Assembly: GCA_039969355.1 (NCBI GenBank)
Contig: JBDVOA010000043.1
Span: forward strand, 97,296-161,295
DNA: 64,000 nucleotides
Direction: 5' to 3'
From: JL08 sp039969355
GTDB taxonomy: Bacteria > Pseudomonadota > Alphaproteobacteria > Rhodobacterales > Rhodobacteraceae
The notes beneath the pieces are model-generated. The model saw only the letters and a program-made list of their open reading frames with translations, searched no databases and was not told the DNA's origin. Below are positions 27,422 through 36,634 of the stretch, one piece after another (the first letter of the stretch is position 1; each line of letters starts with the position of its first letter). A program made the translations under genes and the position numbers.

Positions 27422-28180
27422 CTACTGCGAGCTTTTCCGTTCCGACACCAACCCAAGCACGTTTTCATTATCAAATGGCACACCGCTGACATAGGCACCG
27501 CCATACCCTGCCGCGTCGCCTTTTCGTCGCGTGATCATTTGTGCGTCATGTACGTGCTGCACCTCCAAGACCGAGTATGGTCGCTGGTATGTCCAACTGC
27601 GATTGGCGATTGCCGTTAGGTCGGGGTCTGGCGGCAATTCGTCGGTGAACGCAAAGAAGTACAGGGTGAAGCCAAACGGATCGACCGGCTGCACACAAAG
27701 CGGGCGCATCCCAAGACGTTCGGTGCAAAAGCTGATCACTGGAGCCGCATCGTGACACCGCAGTGTCAAAAGGTTCAGCGTGGGGCCACCACCCAAACGC
27801 AAGCTGTCGATCGGCCTGGGTGGTGTTTCACCCTTAAATACGTGTTGAATTAGCTCGATAGTGAACCCGTCCGGCGCCAAGACCTTTGTCAGGTATCCGA
27901 CGTCGCGGAACTGTCGCGGGGTCGCGGCATCAATGCCTTTCGCAGACAATTGCGCGCAGGCCAGATCAAGATCTGGCACGGCAATGGCAATTTTCCAATA
28001 GAGGTCTGTCTGACCATACACATAGGGCGCTTTGGCCGGGATGAACCGAATACCCATTTGCTCTGGGGCATATCCGACACAGCCATTGCCAAGGTCTTTC
28101 ATCTCCATGACGCCACAATAAAAGTCGCGATGCTCAATGGGGTCACTTACACCCAGTTCCAGTTTTTCTATCTTTGGCAT
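27422..28180 (-). CDS. VOC family protein with two domains
   Basis: A 252-residue protein made of two glyoxalase/bleomycin-resistance-type halves: residues 1-120 (IEKLELGVSDPIEHRDFY) and 130-250 (PTLNLLTLRCHDAAPVISFC). Such proteins bind a metal in paired beta-alpha-beta-beta-beta units and catalyse dioxygenase, isomerase or lyase reactions; the substrate is unknown. I start at the ATG at 28180; the TTG one codon upstream is less likely. It is divergent from the broken MFS gene. Confidence 0.8.
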   Translation of the reverse strand: MPKIEKLELGVSDPIEHRDFYCGVMEMKDLGNGCVGYAPEQMGIRFIPAKAPYVYGQTDLYWKIAIAVPDLDLACAQLSAKGIDAATPRQFRDVGYLTKVLAPDGFTIELIQHVFKGETPPRPIDSLRLGGGPTLNLLTLRCHDAAPVISFCTERLGMRPLCVQPVDPFGFTLYFFAFTDELPPDPDLTAIANRSWTYQRPYSVLEVQHVHDAQMITRRKGDAAGYGGAYVSGVPFDNENVLGLVSERKSSQ

Positions 28181-28299
28181 CAAACTTTGCTTTCAGGTTC
28201 CGGTTTTATGCTCTTGTTGACGCAAACCAAGTGGATTCATGCAAGTGTTTACCTCGGAAAGAAATTGACGGTCCAAGCAATTTTCGGAACAAACAACTT

Positions 28300-29562
28300 A
28301 TGCGCGACGAACAATCGACGGCTGAACAACGAAACTTACCAATCATGACCGGCCAGAGCACGATGTCTCAGGCCGCGTGGTTGATGGCAAGCCCGGCGAT
28401 TGTACTAACGTTTCTTGCCGTTTCGCTTGATTTGCCCGTTTTACTGATCGGTGCGTTTGTTTCCATCCGGCAGTTTGGCGCCGCATTGGGCCACATATTC
28501 CTTTACGGATACCTCTCCCGCGTACAGAGGCGCAAATTTTTCCTGTCTATGACGGACCTTGCCCTCGCTATGAGCTTTGTCCTGGCAATCGCTGCGTCTC
28601 TCTACGGTTCGCTCACCGTGACAATTGTGGCTTTTGTGATTGTGACCTTCATGATCGGCTTGATCGGCTTGATCGGCGAAGTGCAGACCTTGATCCTGAT
28701 AGATTTCATCAGTGATAACCTGCTGTCAAAATCCCGCATGCGCATGAGGTATTCGCAAATGGCCTTTGGCGGCCTCATTGCGATCGCCCTGACCTGGGTT
28801 GCACACGAACTTACGCTTATTCTTGAACCGCTGCATCGCCATGCAATTGTCATAACGATTGGAATCGTTTGTTTTTTGCTGGCCGCCTTTTTCATTCTGG
28901 CAGTTCGAGATATCGGAAAGAACGTAGTTTCGGATGTTGCGCCAACGCGGTCGCCGGTAAAGAGCCTTTCCACCTACTGGCACAATGTGCAGAGCATGTG
29001 GGCATAACCATGGTTCAGAAAACTCATGGTGCTCAGGCTGTTGTTTGCCATCGTTATGTTGTCAGTGCCGTTTTTTGCGTTGATCGCTGCTCAAACCCAC
29101 CATGGATCGCACAAGGGTTTGGCCGCGCTGATTATGTCTGCTGCCGCGGGGGCTATTGTTGCGGGGCCGCTTTGGCGCATGCTGAACGGGCTTTCGCATC
29201 GAACCGTGATGGTTGTTAGTTGCCTCATCGTAAGCTGTAGCGGTGCTGGCCTGAGCATTGCCTACCTGATGAAGCTGGATCAAAATGTTCACATTCATGC
29301 AGTCGCTCTGTTTGCCGCCACCGTTGCCGCCAGCGGACTGCAAACGGTCCGGGGTTTGTATTTCATGGATGTTGCGCCAAAGGAGCAAAGAGTGCGCGCC
29401 ATGACAGTTGCCCGAAGTCTGGGACGTACCATCTTGGTTCTGGTATCGGCAGCGCTTGCTGCTATCGCTCATATGCACGAAACCGTATGGGTCATCGTGT
29501 TCATTGTATGTGTATGTCTTGTTACCTCTGTGCTGAGTTACAAGCTGGCCGGACCACAATAG
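28300..29562 (+). pseudogene. MFS-type transporter split by a single in-frame stop codon
   Basis: Two frames, 28300-29007 and 29026-29562, are in the same phase and separated only by one TAA at 29005-29007. Read through it, the product is about 420 residues with roughly ten to twelve hydrophobic segments, the normal MFS length. The stop falls in the central cytoplasmic loop (HNVQSMWA, stop, PWFRKLMVLR). The first half begins at MRDEQSTAEQ (ATG at 28300) or MTGQSTMSQA (28345). The downstream half keeps hydrophobic segments and MFS-like loops (DVAPKEQRVRAMTVARSLGR), so decay is recent or the stop is bypassed. One base change, for example TAC to TAA, explains it. The substrate is unknown. Confidence 0.75.
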
Positions 29563-29622
29563 CCAGCCAAATTCGGAAACCTGTGCCACGCCACCGCTGA
29601 AAGGCAAACGGCACTGGTACCC

Positions 29623-30420
29623 TCAGCCCGCCTTCAGTTTCTCAGGATAAGCCGGTGCATGCAGACCCATTTTGCGCGCGGTTCTGATATCGCCCAGCAG
29701 ATCGCGGTCGGCAGCCTCAAACAGTTGATCGACGTTTTCCAGCACGAAATAGATCGGCTGATTGATGTCAATCCGATAGGGCGTTCGCAGGATGTCGATC
29801 ACATCAAATGGTTTTCTGACAACTGAAGTATCGCGGACAGAATAAGCCAATTCTGTGGGAGATGACGCCAGACCGGACCCAAGCGCCTTGATGTCAGGCC
29901 CCTGTCGTATCAGGCCAAACTCGATCGTGAACCAATAAAGCCGGATCAACCAGGAATAATCTGCTTTCTCACATGCCAACCCGACCTTTCCGATGGCTTG
30001 CGAAAACCTGGCAAAGCGTGAATCTGACAACAGGGGCGTGTGCCCATAGATTTCGTGAAAGATGTCGGGCTCTTCAATATAGTCGAAATCTTCCCGGCTT
30101 CGAATGAACGATGCGGCCGGAAAAGTCCGCTCCGACAGCATTCTAAAAAATTGCTCAAATCCGATTAGAGCAGGCACGGGATGTACCTGCCAGCCCGTCA
30201 GTTCCATCAGTTTTTCGGACACTTCTTTACATTGCGGAACCCGATCCGGCGGCAGGTTCAGTCTGGTCTGACCAGTGAGATAAGGTTGCGCCGCAAACCT
30301 CATGACGTTTGGTTGCTGCTGCAGCACAAGATCGCGCCAAACGTCATCCTCTTCCGCTGAATAGTCGATCCGTCCGTCTTTGTCCGGAATCTTGGCGAAG
30401 TATTTTGTTGTCTTGGTCAT
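29623..30420 (-). CDS. phhA: Phenylalanine 4-monooxygenase
   Basis: Hydroxylates phenylalanine to tyrosine with tetrahydropterin and non-haem iron. The 265-residue product is the short bacterial form. The iron ligands are the two His of HEIYGHTP and the Glu of the following FTIEFGL motif. I start at MTKTTKYFAK (30420); the frame to 30507 runs through the operator region. It is divergent from an Lrp-type regulator, the usual arrangement for bacterial phhA outside Pseudomonas, and an inverted repeat overlaps its ribosome-binding site. Confidence 0.95.
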   Translation of the reverse strand: MTKTTKYFAKIPDKDGRIDYSAEEDDVWRDLVLQQQPNVMRFAAQPYLTGQTRLNLPPDRVPQCKEVSEKLMELTGWQVHPVPALIGFEQFFRMLSERTFPAASFIRSREDFDYIEEPDIFHEIYGHTPLLSDSRFARFSQAIGKVGLACEKADYSWLIRLYWFTIEFGLIRQGPDIKALGSGLASSPTELAYSVRDTSVVRKPFDVIDILRTPYRIDINQPIYFVLENVDQLFEAADRDLLGDIRTARKMGLHAPAYPEKLKAG

Positions 30421-30424
30421 TTTG

Positions 30425-30445
30425 ACCTCATAAGGCTGATGAGGT
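30425..30445. promoter_or_regulatory. Inverted repeat over the phhA ribosome-binding site
   Basis: ACCTCAT and ATGAGGT arms with a 7-nt spacer. The same CCTCA/TGAGG half-sites recur at 30452-30456 and 30515-30536, so this is probably an operator of the divergent Lrp-type regulator. Its position would block phhA initiation. Confidence 0.6.
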
Positions 30446-30514
30446 ATTATATCCTCAATCATGGAAAAAAAATTCTTGCTAGTGTGGCATCGCGCAAATT
30501 CCCGCAAAATTTTG

Positions 30515-30536
30515 CCTCATATCTGATAAATTGAGG
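30515..30536. promoter_or_regulatory. Second Lrp-type operator next to the regulator gene
   Basis: CCTCA-N12-TGAGG (extended TTGCCTCA / TGAGGTAA, seven of eight bases paired) ends 6 nt before the regulator ATG, fitting autorepression. Confidence 0.55.
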
Positions 30537-30542
30537 TAAATA

Positions 30543-31004
30543 ATGCTCGATGCCTTCGAAAAACTCATTCTCAAAACGCTCCAATCGAACGGTCGGGCCA
30601 GCACGCAGGAACTGTCCGACGCCGTTGGTCTTTCAGCTTCGCCTTGTTGGCGGCGTGTCAAACGGCTGGAAGAGGATGGGTATATCACGCGATACGCGGC
30701 GATCCTGGATGGCAAGAAACTTGGCCTCAGAGCTTTTGCACATGTACAGGTCTCGCTGATCGATCACAGCGAGACGTCGGTCGAGACCTTTCAGAGCTTT
30801 GTGGCAAGCAGCGAACAAGTGCTTGAATGCGCATCCATCACGGGTGATTTCGATTTCATCCTGAAAGTCGCCGCAACGGACCCGGAAGCTCTGGAGCAGT
30901 TCATAATGCACCGCATTCTTCGACTTGGCGTCGTCAGAACCACAACCACTAATTTCATCCTACGACAAATCAAGGTTTCCGGGGCGTTGCCGATAGATGT
31001 TTGA
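30543..31004 (+). CDS. Lrp/AsnC family transcriptional regulator
   Basis: A 153-residue regulator. The N-terminal winged helix is LDAFEKLILKTLQSNGRAST...SPCWRRVKRLEEDGYI and the C-terminal RAM ligand domain starts at AFAHVQVSLIDHS and includes GDFDFILKVAATD. By position it controls phhA, with phenylalanine or tyrosine as likely ligand (inferred), and probably itself. Confidence 0.92.
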   Translation: MLDAFEKLILKTLQSNGRASTQELSDAVGLSASPCWRRVKRLEEDGYITRYAAILDGKKLGLRAFAHVQVSLIDHSETSVETFQSFVASSEQVLECASITGDFDFILKVAATDPEALEQFIMHRILRLGVVRTTTTNFILRQIKVSGALPIDV

Positions 31005-31006
31005 CC

Positions 31007-31867
31007 CTAGCCACTAGCGTCGCCCTTTATAATCGCCAAGAGTCCATCCTGATAGGTTGGGTAAAGCAGGCTGACACCCAGTTCACTCTTGATCCGATCA
31101 TTTCTGACGCGTTTGCTCTCTGCGTAAAAACTGCGTGCCATCGCCGTCATCTCGGCATCCTCAAAGGCAACGGCAGGCGGCACCGGCAGCCCGAGCAATT
31201 CAGCCGCGTAACCGATAACATCCTGTGGCGGGGCTGGGTCGTCATCACAAAGATTGTAGATCGCGCCAGGGTTGGGCTGGGCAATGGATGCCTCCAGAAC
31301 CTGCGCGATGTCGTCAACATGAATACGGGAAAATACCTGACCGTCTTTGATGATCCGACGCGCAGTTCCGTTTCGTACTTTGGCAAACGGCCCGCGTTCG
31401 GGGCCATAAATGCCGGCAAGGCGAAAGATGTGCAGCGGCAAATCTGGAATTGCCTGCCATGCCGCTTCAGCAGCGACCCGCGCCTGTCCGCGTTTAGTGC
31501 TTGGTGCTAGGGCGGTCTCCTCATCAACCCAACCGCCTTGGTGGTCGCCGTAAACGCCAGTCGTCGACAAATATCCCACCCAAGTCAAATTTGGGGCGGC
31601 GACGGTGATTTCTTTTTGTAAATGGCTCAGGACGGGGTCGCCCTCTTTCCCCGGCCCGGCAGAGACAAGCAGGTGACTGGCCTGTTCCAACGCAGGTCGC
31701 ACATCCGACCCCGGCCAGATCAGGGGCGATACGCCTGTATCGTGCAAGACCTCGGCCTTGTCTGCGCTACGCGTCGTTCCTGTGATGTGCCATCCTTGCG
31801 GCAGCAAACGGGCCGTTAGCGCGCGCGCCGAATACCCGTGACCAAATGAAAGCAATATCCCCGCCAT
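31007..31867 (-). CDS. NAD(P)-binding SDR-family protein (YeeZ-like)
   Basis: A 286-residue extended SDR-like protein. The nucleotide-binding motif is changed to LLSFGHGYSARALTARL, and GYLSTTGVYGDHQGGWVDE contains the Ser and Tyr of the usual active site. FRLAGIYGPERGPF and YNLCDDDPAPPQDV follow the YeeZ group. The reaction is unknown. The start is placed at MAGILLSFG because a beta strand plus glycine-rich motif must begin the fold; the frame upstream overlaps the divergent methyltransferase gene region. Confidence 0.82.
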   Translation of the reverse strand: MAGILLSFGHGYSARALTARLLPQGWHITGTTRSADKAEVLHDTGVSPLIWPGSDVRPALEQASHLLVSAGPGKEGDPVLSHLQKEITVAAPNLTWVGYLSTTGVYGDHQGGWVDEETALAPSTKRGQARVAAEAAWQAIPDLPLHIFRLAGIYGPERGPFAKVRNGTARRIIKDGQVFSRIHVDDIAQVLEASIAQPNPGAIYNLCDDDPAPPQDVIGYAAELLGLPVPPAVAFEDAEMTAMARSFYAESKRVRNDRIKSELGVSLLYPTYQDGLLAIIKGDASG

Positions 31868-31943
31868 AACGCAATTGATGGGCAATGGCACGGTTCGATG
31901 CAAGGGCTTGATCTCATCTCTCAATAATGTGCCTACTTCAGGC

Positions 31944-32573
31944 ATGACCCGCAAAACTCCGGACCTTTCGCAGGCCTACAATCTACAAACACCCGATGAC
32001 TCCAAACGGCTCTACGCCGAATGGGCCGCGAGCTATGACGGCGACTTTGTGCGCGAGAAGGGATATTTGTTGCACCTTCACGTCGCGCAGCTTTTTGTTC
32101 AGGCGGGCGGGTCCGGGCCGGTGCTGGACGTGGGCGCGGGTACCGGCATTTGCGGTGCGTCACTGCGTGACCTTGGTGTCGGGCCGCTTGATGCCACGGA
32201 CATCTCGGCTGAGATGTTGGTCGTTGCGCAGCAAAAAGACATTTACCGCGATTTGTTTGTCGCCGATCTTCTTGCAGGGTTGACAGTGCCTGATGATACA
32301 TATGCAGGGGTTGTAAGTTCAGGAACTTTCACGACAGGTCATGTGGGACCGGATGGTCTTGACGAATTGTTGCGGGTATCAATGCCGGGCGGATTGATCA
32401 CGATCTCGATCAATAGCAAACATTTCACAAGTGCGGGTTTCGGCGAGAAAATAGAGACTATTAAAGGTAAAAATTTTGATGTCACGATGACAGAAGTGCG
32501 CATTTATGACGATGCAGCGACAGGTAGCCACAAGGACGACACTGCCTTTGTGACGCATCTTCGGAAGTATTAA
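31944..32573 (+). CDS. Class I SAM-dependent methyltransferase
   Basis: A 209-residue Rossmann-fold methyltransferase: motif I PVLDVGAGTGICGASL, motif II acidic region PLDATDISAEMLVVA, and AGVVSSGTFTTGHVGPD. The N-terminal YAEWAASYDGDFV is a common lid segment. The substrate is unknown. The start at 31944 (MTRKTPDLSQ) is preferred over the ATG at 31875, whose extra 23 residues overlap the divergent gene's promoter. The 3' end overlaps the convergent enoyl-CoA hydratase gene by four bases. Confidence 0.85.
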   Translation: MTRKTPDLSQAYNLQTPDDSKRLYAEWAASYDGDFVREKGYLLHLHVAQLFVQAGGSGPVLDVGAGTGICGASLRDLGVGPLDATDISAEMLVVAQQKDIYRDLFVADLLAGLTVPDDTYAGVVSSGTFTTGHVGPDGLDELLRVSMPGGLITISINSKHFTSAGFGEKIETIKGKNFDVTMTEVRIYDDAATGSHKDDTAFVTHLRKY

Positions 32574-33349
32574 CGGCCCTTCCAGACGGGGTCGCGCTTT
32601 TCTGCAAAGGCTTGTGCGCCCTCCATCTGATCTTCTGAGGCGTATAGCCTGTCAATCGTGGGCAACTGCCGTTTTGTAATCCGGTTCATCGAATCCTGAA
32701 ATTTGGCGTCCTCGGCATCCCGCACAACTTCCTTGATCGCGGCATAAACCAATGGCGGACCCGAGGCGAGCAAGCGGGCAAGATCCCACGCACGGTCCAT
32801 CAGATCTGTTGCCGGGATGATCTCGTTCACAAGACCCCAGCGGTGTGCCTCGGGCGCATCAAACCAGCGACCGGTCAGCAAAAGTTCCATCGCAATGTGA
32901 TAGGGTATGCGCTTGGGCAGTTTGACCGATGCAGCATCCGCCACGGTTCCGGACCGAATTTCCGGTAAGGCAAAGGTCGCATGGTCCGCTGCCAGAATTA
33001 AGTCAGCACTCAGCGCCAGTTCCAGACCCCCACCACAGGCAATGCCGTTCACCGCAGCAATCACTGGCTTGTTCATGTCGCGCAGTTCCTGCAGGCCCCC
33101 GAATCCGCCCACGCCATAGTCACCATCGACGGCATCACCATCGGCGGCCGCCTTCAGGTCCCAGCCTGGGCAAAAGAACTTGTCACCGCCCCCGGTCAGT
33201 ATTGCCACCCGCAGGTCGGGATCATCTCGAAAACTGGCAAAGACATCCCCCATCTCGCGGGACGTCATCAGATCAATCGCGTTGGCTTTGGGACGATCGA
33301 GTGTCACCAACAATATCGGTCCGTCTATGTGGGTCTTGATTGGGGACAT
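32570..33349 (-). CDS. Enoyl-CoA hydratase/isomerase family protein (CaiD-like)
   Basis: A 259-residue crotonase-fold enzyme. The oxyanion-hole segments are FCPGWDLKAAADG and VNGIACGGGLELALSADLI, and the second catalytic Glu region is LPEIRSGTVADAASVKLP. Conservation around GGGLELALSAD and ALPEI resembles carnitinyl-CoA dehydratase and other 2-enoyl-CoA hydratases. It is the distal gene of a CoA-dependent catabolic block, 3 nt after the CoA ligase gene. The acyl-CoA substrate is unknown; carnitine-type compounds are one possibility. Confidence 0.85.
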   Translation of the reverse strand: MSPIKTHIDGPILLVTLDRPKANAIDLMTSREMGDVFASFRDDPDLRVAILTGGGDKFFCPGWDLKAAADGDAVDGDYGVGGFGGLQELRDMNKPVIAAVNGIACGGGLELALSADLILAADHATFALPEIRSGTVADAASVKLPKRIPYHIAMELLLTGRWFDAPEAHRWGLVNEIIPATDLMDRAWDLARLLASGPPLVYAAIKEVVRDAEDAKFQDSMNRITKRQLPTIDRLYASEDQMEGAQAFAEKRDPVWKGR

Positions 33350-33352
33350 CTG

Positions 33353-35365
33353 TCAGGCCTTTCGGATCAGCGCGTCCGCAGCGACGGCGCGAGCTGGGGT
33401 ACATATCAGCGGGTTCACCTCAACCTCGCAAACGGTATCGGCATTTTCAATCACGTATGACTGGATCGCTTGAACTGCCGCGCAGATTGCATTGATGTTC
33501 GCCGGCGGGTTTCCGCGAAAACCAGTCAAGAGAGGATAGATTTTTAGCTTTGTTAGAGCCTGTTTTATCGCCAGATCGTCTGTTGGCACCATCAACGAAA
33601 CGGCGTCCGCCAGAATTTCGGTCATTGTTCCGCCCGCAGCAAGTGTCAGCACAAACCCATGTGCCGGATCGCGGTTGATCCCGACCAGCAGCTCCGCCAC
33701 GCCCCCGTTGATCATTTCCTCGATTAAAAACGTATCCGTTGGCATATCCGTGGCAGCTGCTTCAACTTCAGCGGCTGTCAAACCAATGCGCACCGCACCA
33801 ACGTCGGACTTATGGGCGACGCCCATGCCTTTCAAAACCAATGGCTCTGGCATGACCGAAGCAAGACGCCCCACCGCGACGGCACTTTCGGCAATGTCAC
33901 TGACAGGGACATTAAGACCAAATCGCGCTAGTTCGGACTTGGCTTCTGCCTCTGTCAGAACATTGCCCTCACGATCAGCGCCTGCTGCCAGAAGCGGCTC
34001 AGCGACAGGCGCGCTTCGGCGTACAGCGACTTCGGCAGCGGCGATGGTTTCCGTCAGGCCCATCATCGGTGTCACGCCATTCGCGAGCAATTCCTTAGCG
34101 ACCTCGTGCGGCATCAGTTCTGACAGTGTAGCAACAACTGCAAACGGGCGGCCGGATCTTTCTCTGGCTTCAATGGCGGCTTGCGTCGCACAGGCCCAAT
34201 CGCTGGCGTCCGTATGCGGATAGTCAACGATACTGAGCGTCATTGCGATATCCGCATCCGTCATGGCAGACCATACATCACTCATCGCAGCCGCATCCCG
34301 CCAAACGTAAGTATGGTAGTCCAGTGGGTTTGCGAGAGCGACCATAGGTCCAAGCGCCTTTGTTAGAGCCTGTTCTTGCGAATTTTTGAGGGACGGAAAC
34401 ACGATGTCTCGCCCATGGGCTGTGTCCGCTGCCAGACTGGCCTCACCGCCAGAGCAACTAATGGAGGACAGGCGGTTGGACTCCAGCGCCCCATTGCAGT
34501 GCAACAATTTTAGCGTTTCAAGGAACGTCGGCAGATCTTGCACGCGCGCGATCCCAAGACGGCCCAGAACCGCCTGAGCGCCGGCATGACTGCCTGCAAG
34601 CGACGCGGTATGGGAAATGGCAGCCTTTTGCGCGTGGTCTGACATGCCGACTTTCAGTGCAATCACCGGTATTCCGCGTTCGTGCGCCTTTTGTGCAAAG
34701 GTCTCCCACGCGGGAAGCTTACCAAAGCCTTCGATGTGCACACCGATCGCCGTCACGCGGGTATCTTCCAGCAACCCCTCTGCTATTTCAGCTTGCGTGG
34801 TCTGCGCCATGTTTCCGCAGGTTACCATGTATGCAATGGGCAGAGCGCGTTGCTGCATGGTCAGGTTGATCGCAATATTCGACGATTGAGTCAGAATGGC
34901 CACGCCACGGTCGACAGGTGTGCAACCATGCTGATCGGGCCACAACAACGCCCCATCCAACGCATTGATGAAGCCATAGCAGTTCGGCCCCAAAATCGGC
35001 ATGTCCCCAGCAGCCTTTACAAGCGCACTTTGAAGATCGCCACCGGTCGCGTCTTCGGCATGAGCCTCGGCAAATCCGGATGCGAAACAAACGGCGCCAC
35101 CTGCCCCCATGGCGTTAAGCGCTTTTACAGCCTCGATTGTGGCGTGGCGGTTAATGCCGATGAAAGCCGCGTCGGGTGCACCCGGCAGGTCGTCGAGCGA
35201 CTTGTAAACAGCGACCCCGGACATATCGTTCACTTTGGGATGAACCGGCCAAATCGCGCCTGTGAACCCGAGGCGGCGAGATTGCCCAACCACCTGAGCA
35301 CACCAGGCTCCACCACCGACGACCGCAATCGACTTTGGTCTGAACAGTCTCGAAAGATCACGCAT
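33353..35365 (-). CDS. ADP-forming acyl/acetyl-CoA ligase family protein
   Basis: A 670-residue fusion of the two subunits of NDP-forming CoA synthetases. It has an N-terminal CoA-binding Rossmann domain (PKSIAVVGGGAWCAQVV), a succinyl-CoA-ligase-like domain that includes AISHTASLAGSHA with the likely phospho-acceptor His, and a C-terminal ATP-grasp domain (LKGMGVAHKSDVGAVRIGL, FLIEEMINGGVAELLVG). It would activate a carboxylate to its CoA ester. It lies between the acyl-CoA dehydrogenase (36 nt) and the hydratase (3 nt), giving activation, oxidation and hydration in one operon. The substrate is not identifiable. Confidence 0.88.
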   Translation of the reverse strand: MRDLSRLFRPKSIAVVGGGAWCAQVVGQSRRLGFTGAIWPVHPKVNDMSGVAVYKSLDDLPGAPDAAFIGINRHATIEAVKALNAMGAGGAVCFASGFAEAHAEDATGGDLQSALVKAAGDMPILGPNCYGFINALDGALLWPDQHGCTPVDRGVAILTQSSNIAINLTMQQRALPIAYMVTCGNMAQTTQAEIAEGLLEDTRVTAIGVHIEGFGKLPAWETFAQKAHERGIPVIALKVGMSDHAQKAAISHTASLAGSHAGAQAVLGRLGIARVQDLPTFLETLKLLHCNGALESNRLSSISCSGGEASLAADTAHGRDIVFPSLKNSQEQALTKALGPMVALANPLDYHTYVWRDAAAMSDVWSAMTDADIAMTLSIVDYPHTDASDWACATQAAIEARERSGRPFAVVATLSELMPHEVAKELLANGVTPMMGLTETIAAAEVAVRRSAPVAEPLLAAGADREGNVLTEAEAKSELARFGLNVPVSDIAESAVAVGRLASVMPEPLVLKGMGVAHKSDVGAVRIGLTAAEVEAAATDMPTDTFLIEEMINGGVAELLVGINRDPAHGFVLTLAAGGTMTEILADAVSLMVPTDDLAIKQALTKLKIYPLLTGFRGNPPANINAICAAVQAIQSYVIENADTVCEVEVNPLICTPARAVAADALIRKA

Positions 35366-35401
35366 TTGGAGTACCTTTGACGCAGAATTTTTTGCAGGAG
35401 T

Positions 35402-36562
35402 TCAGGCCCCAAGTGCACGTAATAGTTCACGGCTGATGATATGGCGCTGGATTTCAGATGTGCCGTCCCAAATTCGCTCGACCCGCGCGTCTCGCCAAAA
35501 CCGCTCAAGCGGATAGTCATCCATCAACCCCATACCGCCATGTACCTGAATCGCAGCGTCAGTCACGCGCGCCAGCATTTCAGAGGCATATAGCTTGGCC
35601 GAGGCGATTTCACGATTTGCGGGCAGGTTTTTATCCAGGCGGTCGGCGGCGGCAAGAGTCAGCAGGTCAGCCGCGTCAATTTCAGTGATCATGTCGGCGA
35701 TCTGAAACGATACGCCCTGGAATTTACCAATCTTCTGCCCGAATTGCTCACGTGTCGCCGCATAATCGAGTGCATAATCAAATACACGCCGTGCTCGCCC
35801 CACCGACATCGTCGCCACGGTGATCCGCGTCGCATAAAGCCAGGTGTTCATCACCTCAAAGCCACCATCAACATCGCCAAGAACCTGCGCATCCGGCAGC
35901 CGACAATCGTCAAATTCCAGAATCATGTTTTTGTAGCCGCGGTGAGAAACCGATTTATACCCGTCCCGAATAATGAATCCCGGCGTGTCGCGATCCACCA
36001 GAAAGGCTGTGATGCGCTTTTTTGGCCCTTTTGGGGTCTGATCTTCACCAGTTGCCAGAAACACGATGATGAAATCGGCGTGTTCAGCGCCCGAGATGAA
36101 ATGCTTGGTGCCATTGACCACCCAATCACCGCCATCTCGTACTGCATTGCATTTCATGCCGCGCACATCCGATCCGGCGCCCGGCTCGGTCATCGCCAGG
36201 GCGTCCATCCGTTCACCTCGCACTGCGGGCATCAGATAGCGATCAATTTGCTCACCTTCGCAAGCCATCAGAATGTTTTGGGGGCGGCCAAAAAAATGGT
36301 TAAGCGCCATCGATCCACGCCCCAATTCACGCTCTACCAGCGCAAATTCGACGTGGTTCAGGCCAGCACATCCGACGCTTTCCGGAAAGTTACACGCATA
36401 AAACCCCAGCTCAATGGTCTTGCGTTTGATCTCGTCCGCAATTTCCTGCGGGACATCGCCCGTGCGTTCGACCAGTTCTTCGTGAGGGTAAATCTCATTC
36501 TCGACGAATGACCGGACGGTGTCTGCAATCATGTGGTGTTCTTCAGTTAGCCCGTAATTCAT
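35402..36562 (-). CDS. Acyl-CoA dehydrogenase
   Basis: A 386-residue FAD enzyme of the standard ACAD fold: AMTEPGAGSDVRGMKCNAV and KHFISGAEHADFIIVF in the middle beta domain, and the C-terminal YTREQFG-type segment AATREQFGQKIGKFQG, QVHGGMGLMDDYPLERFWRDARV and WDGTSEIQRHIISREL. Such enzymes form a 2,3-trans-enoyl-CoA and pass electrons to ETF. Exact chain-length or betaine specificity cannot be read from the sequence. Confidence 0.92.
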   Translation of the reverse strand: MNYGLTEEHHMIADTVRSFVENEIYPHEELVERTGDVPQEIADEIKRKTIELGFYACNFPESVGCAGLNHVEFALVERELGRGSMALNHFFGRPQNILMACEGEQIDRYLMPAVRGERMDALAMTEPGAGSDVRGMKCNAVRDGGDWVVNGTKHFISGAEHADFIIVFLATGEDQTPKGPKKRITAFLVDRDTPGFIIRDGYKSVSHRGYKNMILEFDDCRLPDAQVLGDVDGGFEVMNTWLYATRITVATMSVGRARRVFDYALDYAATREQFGQKIGKFQGVSFQIADMITEIDAADLLTLAAADRLDKNLPANREIASAKLYASEMLARVTDAAIQVHGGMGLMDDYPLERFWRDARVERIWDGTSEIQRHIISRELLRALGA

Positions 36563-36634
36563 TGCCGTCTCTTTCTTGATTTTGTCTCTTGATGATCCCT
36601 CGTTGCCGGGATGTGTCGGAGTCTCAAGAGCCTC

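Noticed and set aside
26604..27494. 296-codon plus-strand frame antisense to ahcY
   Set aside because: It mirrors the highly conserved ahcY frame, has no recognisable protein features and lacks a ribosome-binding site.
35744..36511. 255-codon plus-strand frame antisense to the acyl-CoA dehydrogenase gene
   Set aside because: Shadow frame; composition (His/Arg/Cys-rich) reflects the complement of a real gene.
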